A stretch of 64,000 bases of DNA from Prevotella sp. (lineage in GTDB: Bacteria > Bacteroidota > Bacteroidia > Bacteroidales > Bacteroidaceae): positions 1-64,000 of the forward strand of contig JAFPTC010000047.1 in NCBI GenBank assembly GCA_017400455.1, given 5' to 3'. Positions 9,253 to 17,960 of the stretch are shown one piece after another. Made by a program: the position numbers and the translations under genes. Below the pieces are notes generated by a model that saw only the letters and a program-made list of their open reading frames with translations, was not told the DNA's origin and made no database searches. The number at the start of each line of letters is the position of its first letter. Positions within the stretch are counted from its first letter, which is position 1.

Positions 9253-10971
9253 ATGATTACCAAGATATATCACAAAATAACGAGGATAGGAGCAGTTTCC
9301 CTTCTCTTTCCTCTATCCCAGGTGCTCTTTTCTGGCTGCTCCGATTTTCTTGACGTAAAGCCCCTGAACGACGTGGTGCTTGAGAACTATTGGACGAAGA
9401 AAAGTGATGTCACCAGTGTCCTTATGAGCTGCTATGAAAGTCTGTACTCCACTGACTGCATCACGCGAATGGGACTTTGGGGCGAAGCACGCTCCGACAA
9501 TATGATTATCGGGCAGACCACTTCGCAGGATTTGGAGCAGTTGCTCAAGGAGGACATGCTCCCCACAAATCCCTACTGTAACTGGACGTCGTTCTACCAG
9601 ACTATCAACCGTTGTAACATCACCATTCACTACGCCCCAAAGGTGCAGGAGGAAGACCCGAACTATACCATTTCGGAGATGAAGGCTAACATAGCTGAGG
9701 CTACATTCATCAGGTCGCTCTGCTACTTCTATCTCATTCGCGCCTTCCGCGATGTGCCTTTCACCCGTGAACCCAGCATCGACGACACGCAGAACTATCA
9801 GATTCCTGCTGACTCGTTTAAGGTGGTGCTGAACAACATCATTGAAGACCTTGAGGCTGTGAAGGACGATGCACAGCTCTACTTCCGTAAGCCTAATCCC
9901 GACATGGCGCAGGAGGCTGCCGAGCGTGACAATACTTCGCGAGTCACCCGTCCCGCCGTCTATGCCCTGTTGGCCGATCTCTATCTTTGGCAGGGGAACT
10001 GGCAGAAGGTGGTGGAGTGCTGCGACTATATCATCAACTTCAAAACGGCAGAATATGAGAGCCTTCGCCGTCGTCTGCAAAACGATGTCTACTTGTTCAA
10101 CGACATTCCTCTCATCAGGGAGAAGACAGACAACACCTCCGGCAATGCCTACAACAAAATCTTTGGCGAAGGAAACTCTTTCGAGAGTATCTTTGAGCTG
10201 AACTACGACCAGACGCTTAACCGCGACAATTCAAATGGCTACGTGGGTTCGTTCTATGCCAATATCAACAACAACTCGCTGAGTACCGGACTGTTGGCTC
10301 CCTATGACGTGTTCTATGGCAACTTGCCTTCGTCCAGTTCCGACATGTTCAACCTCAACGATTGCCGAGCCTACGAGTGCATTTATCAGGCTACCACCAC
10401 CCAGTATTACATTGCCAAGTACAATGCAACGCAGATTATCATCGATAATTCGCGTACCAACTGGAAACCTGAATACTCTTGGCGCTCCAACAATTTCGTA
10501 CATTGGATTGTCTATCGCTTCACCGATGTTTTGCTGATGAAGGCCGAGGCCCTCGTGCAAATGGGTAGCGATCATTTCGAGGAAGCCTTTAAGCTGGTCA
10601 ATACGGTCAGCAAGCGTGCTGTAAACTCCTTCTCGCCCGGATCGGGAGAAGTCCTGAAGTTCGATGACTATAAGGAGTCGGCTGAGGCAATGGAGAAACT
10701 CGTCATGGACGAGCGCCATCGTGAGCTGATGTTCGAGGGAAAACGCTGGTTTGACTTGCTGCGCGTGGCTATGCGCAAGGGCAGCAGCCGCGAACTGGCC
10801 AACACCGTTGCTGAGAAGCAGACCACGAACATTAGTGGCGTGAAGATTCGCCTCGGAGATCCGAATGCGCTTTTCCTGCCCTATTATCGTAATGAACTCA
10901 GGGTGAACCCTTATTTGAAACAGAATCCCGCCTATCATACGGGCGGCGATGCTGACTTGGAGAAAAATTGA
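9253..10971 (+). CDS. SusD/RagB-family surface glycan-binding lipoprotein 1
   Basis: Lid of the SusC channel encoded just upstream. Lipobox LFSGC with Cys29 followed by SDFLD, the usual SusD start. The helical TPR-like core includes ATFIRSLCYFYLIRAFRDVPF and RPAVYALLADLYLWQGNW, and the C-terminal family signature is MDERHRELMFEGKRWFDLLR. Length 572 is normal. The leader resembles that of the FAS1 lipoprotein at 13044 in both DNA and protein. Ligand is inferred to be a xylan-derived oligosaccharide from the neighbouring enzymes only. Confidence 0.95.
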   Translation: MITKIYHKITRIGAVSLLFPLSQVLFSGCSDFLDVKPLNDVVLENYWTKKSDVTSVLMSCYESLYSTDCITRMGLWGEARSDNMIIGQTTSQDLEQLLKEDMLPTNPYCNWTSFYQTINRCNITIHYAPKVQEEDPNYTISEMKANIAEATFIRSLCYFYLIRAFRDVPFTREPSIDDTQNYQIPADSFKVVLNNIIEDLEAVKDDAQLYFRKPNPDMAQEAAERDNTSRVTRPAVYALLADLYLWQGNWQKVVECCDYIINFKTAEYESLRRRLQNDVYLFNDIPLIREKTDNTSGNAYNKIFGEGNSFESIFELNYDQTLNRDNSNGYVGSFYANINNNSLSTGLLAPYDVFYGNLPSSSSDMFNLNDCRAYECIYQATTTQYYIAKYNATQIIIDNSRTNWKPEYSWRSNNFVHWIVYRFTDVLLMKAEALVQMGSDHFEEAFKLVNTVSKRAVNSFSPGSGEVLKFDDYKESAEAMEKLVMDERHRELMFEGKRWFDLLRVAMRKGSSRELANTVAEKQTTNISGVKIRLGDPNALFLPYYRNELRVNPYLKQNPAYHTGGDADLEKN

Positions 10972-10996
10972 TATTGTAAATTGAAGGTTGATTATT

Positions 10997-13012
10997 ATGA
11001 ATACCAAGATAAGTAAACGACAGCTGATAAGTCTCTCTTTTATCTTTTGTCTGTTCTCATTAAGTTCAGCAATGCTCTCTTCGTGCAGTGACGACGAGAG
11101 CGACCAGCCGTTGAACTTCTATTCATCAGTGCGGCTCACCGCTGCAGGTTTTATTGAGTCCGATGACGCACAATACAGTGACTTCAAGACCATTCTCCAG
11201 CGCAGCAAGTACCTGCCCATGCTTGAGACCTATGGCCATTTCACCGTTTTCGTGCCAACGAATGAGGCCGTCCAGAACTATCTCCGCGAAAACGGCTATA
11301 GCTCACTGGAGGCACTGCCTGTGGAAATCTGTGACACGCTTTCGCGTATTCACATCGTGCAGGACAAGGCCTACTTCACCACTGACATGGGTGGAGAAAT
11401 TCCTCCTGTCAACATGAATGACGACTACATCGAGATGACTTCTGACAGTGATGTCTACAACAACAATGCGCTTCTCATCTATGTCAACAAGAATTCTCGG
11501 ATCATTCAGAAGGACGATTCTGTCACCAACGGCGTAGTACATGTCATCGACCGGGTCATCAGCTCCAGCAGCCAGTTCCTGCCGTCTATCATTGAGGACA
11601 ATCCCAATTTGTCTATCTTCAGTGCTGCACTGCGTCTTACTGGCATGGCTGACTCGCTGACGAAGTACAACGATGATACCTATACCGTTGACCCCGACTC
11701 CGCATGGAACGGCGGCACCAGTAAAGGATTCTATAAGATTAATCGTACGGGTTCCGACGGTACGGGCGCAACCACGCATACGTGGTATCCGCAGTACCGA
11801 CAGTTCAAGTACACTGCATTCGTAGAACCGGATTCGGTCTATCGTGCCCATGGCATCAATAACATTGATGACCTGAAAGCCTACGCCAAGCAAATCTACG
11901 ATGAGTCCTATCCGCAGGATGCCGGCAAGTACGACGATGACTTCAAGGATCGTCGCAATCCCCTGAACCGTTTCGTCAGCTATCATCTTTTCGACCGTAC
12001 CGGCCCTCGTGACTACTGGGTACACTGCCGTGGCAACATCTACACCAGCAAGATGCTCTACAGCGTGGCCGATCCTGAGGACTACTACGAGACTATGTGC
12101 CCTCACACCATCGTCCGTTTCTGCAGCAATCCCGGCGAGGAAATCTACATGAACCGTGTTGGTCTGCGTAATAAGTTTACGGTGCGTGGCGTACGCGTTT
12201 TCAAAAACGAGGAGAGTGGCAACGAGGTGCAGACCTGCAAGAATGGCCGTTACATCTATATTGATGACATCCTTGTCTATTCGAAGGAAGTCCGCGAGAA
12301 AGTGCTTAACCGCCGCATGCGTATTGACGGCAGTACCCTCAGCCCCGACTTCATGAATGGTCATGCCCGCATGGAGCACATGGGCCGTTCTGGCGACCCC
12401 ATCATGATTGGCTTCAAGCAGGGTTATCTGAAGAACTTCAAGTTTCACAATCCCAACACCTTCGTTGGTTGTGGTAATGAGCAGACCACATGGGTTCACT
12501 ACCAGGGCAGTGGCGTCGCCTTCACCGGCGAGAAGTATGATGTATCCGTGAAGCTGCCCCCCGTGCCCCACGACGGAACCTACGAGGTTCGCCTTGGCTA
12601 TTCACTGGGTGACGACCGTGGTATTGCGCAGATCTACCTGAACAACGATCCTTGCGGAATCCCTGTCAGCTTCCGTATGTTCGATAGTGAGTACATGACT
12701 GCCCGTGTTCCCGACACCAATGATATGGAAGAGAATATGGCCAACGACAAGGCCTTGCGCAATCTGGGCTTTATGAAGGCTATGGACAGCTATGGCGACA
12801 ACACCAGCAACGGCAGCGGCAATTCCTTCCGCGAGAATGCCACTAATACGGCCCGTCGCATCCTGGTACGCCAGTACATGAGCGCCGACGAAGATTACTG
12901 GCTGCGTTTCCGTCAGATTCTTGAAGGCAGCACCCTCTATTTGTCGCTCGACTACATCGAACTCTGCCCGAAGGATGTCTATGACGACCCCGAAGGCGAG
13001 GACTGGCATTAA
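10997..13012 (+). CDS. FAS1-domain surface lipoprotein with C-terminal jelly-roll-like domain
   Basis: Lipoprotein of 671 residues with lipobox MLSSC (Cys30) and the acidic export-type stretch SDDESDQ. Residues about 45-185 form one FAS1 domain (FTVFVPTNEAVQNYL, TNGVVHVIDRVI). The middle part (about 200-450) resembles a second, degenerate FAS1 region. The C-terminal 200 residues look like a beta-sandwich with carbohydrate-binding-type strands (YEVRLGYSLGDDRGIAQIYL; YLSLDYIELCPKD). It fills the position where SusE/SusF-type glycan-binding proteins usually lie, after susD, so I infer a surface glycan-binding protein. The frame also offers TTG at 10988, but ATG at 10997 gives the cleaner signal peptide. 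Confidence 0.82.
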   Translation: MNTKISKRQLISLSFIFCLFSLSSAMLSSCSDDESDQPLNFYSSVRLTAAGFIESDDAQYSDFKTILQRSKYLPMLETYGHFTVFVPTNEAVQNYLRENGYSSLEALPVEICDTLSRIHIVQDKAYFTTDMGGEIPPVNMNDDYIEMTSDSDVYNNNALLIYVNKNSRIIQKDDSVTNGVVHVIDRVISSSSQFLPSIIEDNPNLSIFSAALRLTGMADSLTKYNDDTYTVDPDSAWNGGTSKGFYKINRTGSDGTGATTHTWYPQYRQFKYTAFVEPDSVYRAHGINNIDDLKAYAKQIYDESYPQDAGKYDDDFKDRRNPLNRFVSYHLFDRTGPRDYWVHCRGNIYTSKMLYSVADPEDYYETMCPHTIVRFCSNPGEEIYMNRVGLRNKFTVRGVRVFKNEESGNEVQTCKNGRYIYIDDILVYSKEVREKVLNRRMRIDGSTLSPDFMNGHARMEHMGRSGDPIMIGFKQGYLKNFKFHNPNTFVGCGNEQTTWVHYQGSGVAFTGEKYDVSVKLPPVPHDGTYEVRLGYSLGDDRGIAQIYLNNDPCGIPVSFRMFDSEYMTARVPDTNDMEENMANDKALRNLGFMKAMDSYGDNTSNGSGNSFRENATNTARRILVRQYMSADEDYWLRFRQILEGSTLYLSLDYIELCPKDVYDDPEGEDWH

Positions 13013-13043
13013 TAATTAATGAGTAATGAGAAATCAAAAGAAT

Positions 13044-14675
13044 ATGATTACCAGAATATATAAAAACATAGGGAGGGTAGGAGTCGTTTCGCTCCTCTCC
13101 CTCTCCTCCACTGCCTTCATAGTGGGGTGCTCCGACTGGGACGATCACTTCGAGGATCCTGTTTCCTTGGCTGGAGCCGAGTCTACATTGTGGCAGGCCA
13201 TGCAGCAGCATGCTGAACTAAGCGATTTCCGCGAAGTGCTGAGCAACACCATGGTATTCAAGCATCATCATAAGACGGCTATCAGCTATGCTGACTTACT
13301 CAATGGTGTGCAGGCTTTCACGGTGTTGGCTCCTGTCAATGGCACGTTCGATAAAGACTCCGTGCTCCGTCTGCTTACCACCAATCGTGGTGACTCCATG
13401 GTGGTGCGCTCCTTTGTAGGCAACCATCTGTCCTATAATCTTGCCAGCAGTGTCGACAAGCCAACAGAGTTCTTCCTGCTCAACGACAAGCGGGCCACCA
13501 TCGGCGGCAACAAGGTGCTCGATGTCCCCATCCAGCAGGCCAATGTGAAGGCTAAGGGTGGCATACTCCACATCTTGCAGCACACGTTGCCCTATCGCTA
13601 CAACCTCTACGAGATTCTGCTCAACGATGCTCGCTTTGCTCCCATTGGCGAGCAGCTCAGCAGCTATGAGCAGGATGAGTTCAACCCCACTCAGTCAGTA
13701 GAGGGCGGCATGGTCGATGGCGAGCAAATCTATGTCGATTCCGTGTTCATCGAGCGCAACAAGATGCTGGAGCGTGTAGGCCTTCTGTCCGATGAGGACT
13801 CCTCGTTCATTGCCGTCATGCCCACAGCAGCTGAATGGCAGCGCGTGTGGCAGGAGTCGATGAACTACTTCCGCTTCGATGCCTCGGTGGAGAATGCCGA
13901 CTCCTTGCAGCGCTTCTGGGCCAACTATGCCCTGCTGAACGATGCCATCTTCAGCCGCACCATCCAGTCGTCGCCCCAAGATTCGCTCATCACCTATGAG
14001 TACGACAAGCGCTATCCCAAGTATCACGTGTTCCATCGTCCCTTCCAGCCTGGCGGCATCCTCTATGGCGCCACCGCTACCGACTTCAGCAACGGCACGC
14101 TTTACACGGTTGACAAGTGGCCGTTTGACCCTCAGACGACTTACCATCGTGAGATCAAGGTGGAAGGCGAGCGCACTGCACAGATCATGAACTTCAATAA
14201 CTGCACCTATTTCACTCGTGTGCATGCGGCCGACAGCGTTTCTGAGAACGAGTACCTTGTCATCACGCCGCTCAACGCCACCAGTAACTGGACCATGAGT
14301 TTCAAGCTGGACAACACCCTGGCCGGTGCCTATGACATCTGCGCCGTCATCCTGCCGGCTACGGTCTACAATCCTGCTGCCCAGGGCAAGCCCTGCAAGT
14401 TCACGGCTGCCATCAATTACGTTGATGCGGAAGGAACAGCCCAGTCTTTCGATTGCGGCAATGTGAAGTTTTCCAATGATCCCACTCGTACAGACACCGT
14501 CGTGCTGGCCGAGAACTTCGTCTTCCCTGTTTGCAACTACGACCAGAACAACATGAAGTTCACCGTAGAGATGAAGTGTAATATCATGGCTCGCGAAACC
14601 AGGAATTTCTCCCGTGAAATGTTCCTCGACTGTATTTACCTGCGTCCCAGGAAGTCCCAGAGTGTAGAACAATAA
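13044..14675 (+). CDS. FAS1-domain surface lipoprotein, third copy in the operon
   Basis: Lipoprotein of 543 residues with Cys29 in FIVGC followed by SDWDD. An N-terminal FAS1 domain (about 35-185) includes VQAFTVLAPVNGTFDKD and KGGILHILQHTLPY. A second FAS1-like segment follows (SFIAVMPTAAEWQRVW). The C-terminal beta-sandwich (about 355-535) resembles the one ending the preceding protein (AYDICAVILPATVYN; REMFLDCIYLRPRK). ATG at 13026 is also in frame; I prefer 13044 because from there the leader aligns base by base with that of the SusD gene at 9253, including the Cys position. Followed 16 bp later by the second susC. Confidence 0.8.
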   Translation: MITRIYKNIGRVGVVSLLSLSSTAFIVGCSDWDDHFEDPVSLAGAESTLWQAMQQHAELSDFREVLSNTMVFKHHHKTAISYADLLNGVQAFTVLAPVNGTFDKDSVLRLLTTNRGDSMVVRSFVGNHLSYNLASSVDKPTEFFLLNDKRATIGGNKVLDVPIQQANVKAKGGILHILQHTLPYRYNLYEILLNDARFAPIGEQLSSYEQDEFNPTQSVEGGMVDGEQIYVDSVFIERNKMLERVGLLSDEDSSFIAVMPTAAEWQRVWQESMNYFRFDASVENADSLQRFWANYALLNDAIFSRTIQSSPQDSLITYEYDKRYPKYHVFHRPFQPGGILYGATATDFSNGTLYTVDKWPFDPQTTYHREIKVEGERTAQIMNFNNCTYFTRVHAADSVSENEYLVITPLNATSNWTMSFKLDNTLAGAYDICAVILPATVYNPAAQGKPCKFTAAINYVDAEGTAQSFDCGNVKFSNDPTRTDTVVLAENFVFPVCNYDQNNMKFTVEMKCNIMARETRNFSREMFLDCIYLRPRKSQSVEQ

Positions 14676-14691
14676 TTTAAAGATAAGCGTT

Positions 14692-17600
14692 ATGAACACA
14701 ATAAAAAGAAAGTTGACCATCCTCTCCGGCTGCTGGCTATTGGCAGCAGGGGTAGCCATGGCCCAGGACTATAAGATTGTTGGTGGCACGGTCACCGATG
14801 CTGCTACGGGCCAGCCCTTGGCCGGCGTCATCGTAGCGGCTTACGGCAACCAGAGCTACACCGCCATGACCGATGACAAAGGCATCTACCAGTTAAAGGT
14901 GCCCCAGTACGTGAGCAGTGTCAGCATGCGTGTCGAGGGCTATCAGCTCCTGCAGAAGACGGTGGGCCAGCAGGCCGACCGCACCGATGCCCAGCTTTAT
15001 CCGGCCACCTTCAGCCCGGTGTACGAGCTGACCACCAAATCAGCCGCCAGTCGCACTGCCCGTCAATTCGACAACACATCCCACTTGAGCATCGACCCGC
15101 TCATTGCCGACCAGCTTGGTGCCGACGTTCGCAGCATCACCCGCAGCGGTCAGTTGGGCATGGGCAACACCATGTTCATCGGTGGACTCACCAGCCTGCA
15201 GACCAATGCCCAGCCGCTGGTGGTCATCGACGGTGTCATCACCGACATGCAGTACGACCGTGAGATGCTCCATGACGGCTATTTCAACAACATCCTGGCC
15301 AACCTGAACGTCAACGACATCGAGAGCGTCACCGTATTAAAGAATGGTACAGCCCTCTACGGTGCCAAGGCAGCCGGTGGCGTCATCCTCATCCAGACCA
15401 AGCGCAACAAGTCCATGGCCACCAAGATCGACGTTACCATCAACGGCCAGTATCAGTTTACCCCTCGTCTGCCTAAGATGATGGGTGCTGAGGACTATCG
15501 CCTCTATGCCACCGAGATGCTCTCCGGCCTCACCGCCAATTACCAGAATCTGGAGTTCGTCAACAACGATCCCTCTAATTTCTATTACAACACCTATCAC
15601 AACAATACCGACTGGACCAAGGAGGTCTATCACGAGACCTTCGTGTCCAACTATGGTATTAATGTGCAGGGTGGCGACGACGTGGCCAACTACAACCTCT
15701 CCGTGGGCTACTCCTTGGGCGATGCCACCCTTCGGGGCAATGACTTCTCGCGTTTCAACATGCGCCTGAATACCGACATCAACGTCATCCGTCATCTCGA
15801 CGTGCGTTTCGATGCCGCCTATAGTGACGTGAACCGCGACCTGCGCGACGACGGCGCCAAAGCCGACCTTACGGTGGGCACCATCTCGGCTCCCAACTTC
15901 CTCTCGCTGGTCAAGTCGCCCTTCCTGGCTCCCTATGCCTTCGACATCAATGGAAACGCCAGCCACTATCTGGCCGATGCCGACAACTATGTGAGCAAGG
16001 TGTTCGAGGATGACGGCGAGATCTACGCCAATTCAGTGCGCCTGGCCAATCCTTTAGGCATCCTCAAGCTTGGCGACGGCGAGAACCGCAACCAGGCCGG
16101 CAACCGCATGGTGACCTTCAGTGTCACTCCCCGCTATGAGTTCAATCGCCACCTGTCGCTCTCTGAGCACTTCAACTTCAGCCTCGTCAACACCAACGAG
16201 AACTATTATCTCCCGCTCGAAGGCACACCGCCTTTCCGCTTGTTGTCGCAAAGCAACATCCAGGTGGAGAACATGGCCCAGAGCATGGCTGCCCGCCAGA
16301 ATGCCATCATGAGCGATACCCGTCTCACCTGGGGCAACCGTTACGGAGCCCACAAGATCGATGCCATCGGAGGCGTCCGCTATCAGTCCAGCAAGTACAA
16401 GCTCACTGCCCAGCGAGGCTTCGACACTGGCAACGACAAGTATCCCAGCACTGGCAATGCCCGCAACTATCGCAACACCTGGGGCGACGATGACAAGAGC
16501 CGTGACCTCACCGTGTATGCACAGGCCGACTACAACTGGGCTGAGAAATACTATCTGCAGGCTGGCCTCTCTGCTGAAACCAGCAGCCGCTTTGGCGAAG
16601 ATGCCGGCGGGCTGAAGTTTGCCGATGTGCCCTGGGGCATATTCCCCAGCATCAGTGGCGCCTGGGTGATGACCAACGAGCGCTGGCTGTCCAACGTCAA
16701 GGGCATCGACTACCTGCGGCTGAATGTCGGCTTCGATGTCACAGGTAACGACAACATCGATTACACTGCCTCGAAAACCTACTTCGTGGCCAACAACATG
16801 CTTACTCAGAAAGTGGATGGCAAGTCCATCGGTAACATTGGTAATACCTCCATGAAGTGGGAGACGACCAGCCGCTTGACGGCCGGCTTGGAGGGTAACT
16901 TCCTGAACAACCGCCTGAACCTGCACGTCAACTACTTCAAGGGCTGGACCAGCAACCTGCTCACCCTGCGCCAGCTGGCTTGGACCAGCGGTCTGCTTCA
17001 GAACTGGAGCAACGACGGCAAGCTGGAGAACGAGGGCTTCGAGGCCGGTTTCGGCATCAAGATGCTCAACCTGAAGCATTTCACCTGGGAGCTGGGAGCC
17101 ACCGCTGGCCATTATGTCAACAAGATCACGGCCCTGCCTGACGACGACCGTCCTTTCGAGACCGAGGCATACGGAGCAACCATCCTCTCAAAGGTGGGCA
17201 CTGCCGCCGGCGTGTTCTACGGCTACAAGACACAGGGCGTCTATGCAACGCAGGCCGAGGCTGATGCCGACGGCTACTACCTGGTGAACGAGCGCGACCA
17301 GCGCGAATACTTCGCAGCTGGCGACATGCGCTTCGTAGACCGCGACCACAATGGCGTCATCGACGAGAACGACCGCTTTGTCATTGGCGATCCCAATCCC
17401 GACATCTATGGCAACATCTACACTCGCATGAACTACAAGAACTGGTCGCTCAGCGCCACCATGCGCTATTCGCTGGGTAACGATGTCTATAACTACCAGC
17501 GCGCCCTGCTGGAGAGTGGCTCCCGTTTCCACAACCAGACCACGGCCATGCTGTCTCGCTGGACCACCGAGGGCCAGACCACCGTCGTTCCTCGCGTCAG

Positions 17601-17886
17601 CTTTGGCGATCCCATGGGCAACGCCCGCTTCAGCGACCGCTGGATTGAGGATGGCAGCTACCTCCGCCTGTCGAATGTCACGCTGAGCTACACCATTCCC
17701 ATCACCAGCACCTATCTGCAGGGCATCACCCTGTGGGCAGCCGCTTATAATGTCTTCACGCTCACCCACTACCTGGGTAGCGATCCCGACTGTGGCGTCA
17801 GTGGCCATGCACTGCTACAGGGCATCGACCGTGGCCTGCTCTCCTCGTCCCGCTCGCTGGCCCTGGGCTTGAAGGTCAACCTCTAA
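14692..17886 (+). CDS. SusC/RagA-family TonB-dependent outer-membrane transporter 2
   Basis: Second oligosaccharide importer in the operon, 1064 residues. Signal peptide ends GVAMAQ. The regulatory-like domain starts at IVGGTVTDAATGQPLAGVIV, and the plug contains QPLVVIDGVITDMQ and ALYGAKAAGGVILIQTKRN. The barrel runs to a short C-terminus ending LKVNL. It is less close to the SusC consensus than the copy at 5878: the usual LRG(V/T) plug signature is replaced by MFIGGLTSLQTNAQP. Its partner is the SusD at 17961. Two distinct pairs in one operon suggest import of two product classes or sizes, which is inference. Confidence 0.94.
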   Translation: MNTIKRKLTILSGCWLLAAGVAMAQDYKIVGGTVTDAATGQPLAGVIVAAYGNQSYTAMTDDKGIYQLKVPQYVSSVSMRVEGYQLLQKTVGQQADRTDAQLYPATFSPVYELTTKSAASRTARQFDNTSHLSIDPLIADQLGADVRSITRSGQLGMGNTMFIGGLTSLQTNAQPLVVIDGVITDMQYDREMLHDGYFNNILANLNVNDIESVTVLKNGTALYGAKAAGGVILIQTKRNKSMATKIDVTINGQYQFTPRLPKMMGAEDYRLYATEMLSGLTANYQNLEFVNNDPSNFYYNTYHNNTDWTKEVYHETFVSNYGINVQGGDDVANYNLSVGYSLGDATLRGNDFSRFNMRLNTDINVIRHLDVRFDAAYSDVNRDLRDDGAKADLTVGTISAPNFLSLVKSPFLAPYAFDINGNASHYLADADNYVSKVFEDDGEIYANSVRLANPLGILKLGDGENRNQAGNRMVTFSVTPRYEFNRHLSLSEHFNFSLVNTNENYYLPLEGTPPFRLLSQSNIQVENMAQSMAARQNAIMSDTRLTWGNRYGAHKIDAIGGVRYQSSKYKLTAQRGFDTGNDKYPSTGNARNYRNTWGDDDKSRDLTVYAQADYNWAEKYYLQAGLSAETSSRFGEDAGGLKFADVPWGIFPSISGAWVMTNERWLSNVKGIDYLRLNVGFDVTGNDNIDYTASKTYFVANNMLTQKVDGKSIGNIGNTSMKWETTSRLTAGLEGNFLNNRLNLHVNYFKGWTSNLLTLRQLAWTSGLLQNWSNDGKLENEGFEAGFGIKMLNLKHFTWELGATAGHYVNKITALPDDDRPFETEAYGATILSKVGTAAGVFYGYKTQGVYATQAEADADGYYLVNERDQREYFAAGDMRFVDRDHNGVIDENDRFVIGDPNPDIYGNIYTRMNYKNWSLSATMRYSLGNDVYNYQRALLESGSRFHNQTTAMLSRWTTEGQTTVVPRVSFGDPMGNARFSDRWIEDGSYLRLSNVTLSYTIPITSTYLQGITLWAAAYNVFTLTHYLGSDPDCGVSGHALLQGIDRGLLSSSRSLALGLKVNL

Positions 17887-17960
17887 TGTAAGAAGAGTGA
17901 AGAATGAAAAATGAATTATCAGCTTCCTCAGAAGCTTACGGTTTAAAAAACATTTCAGCT

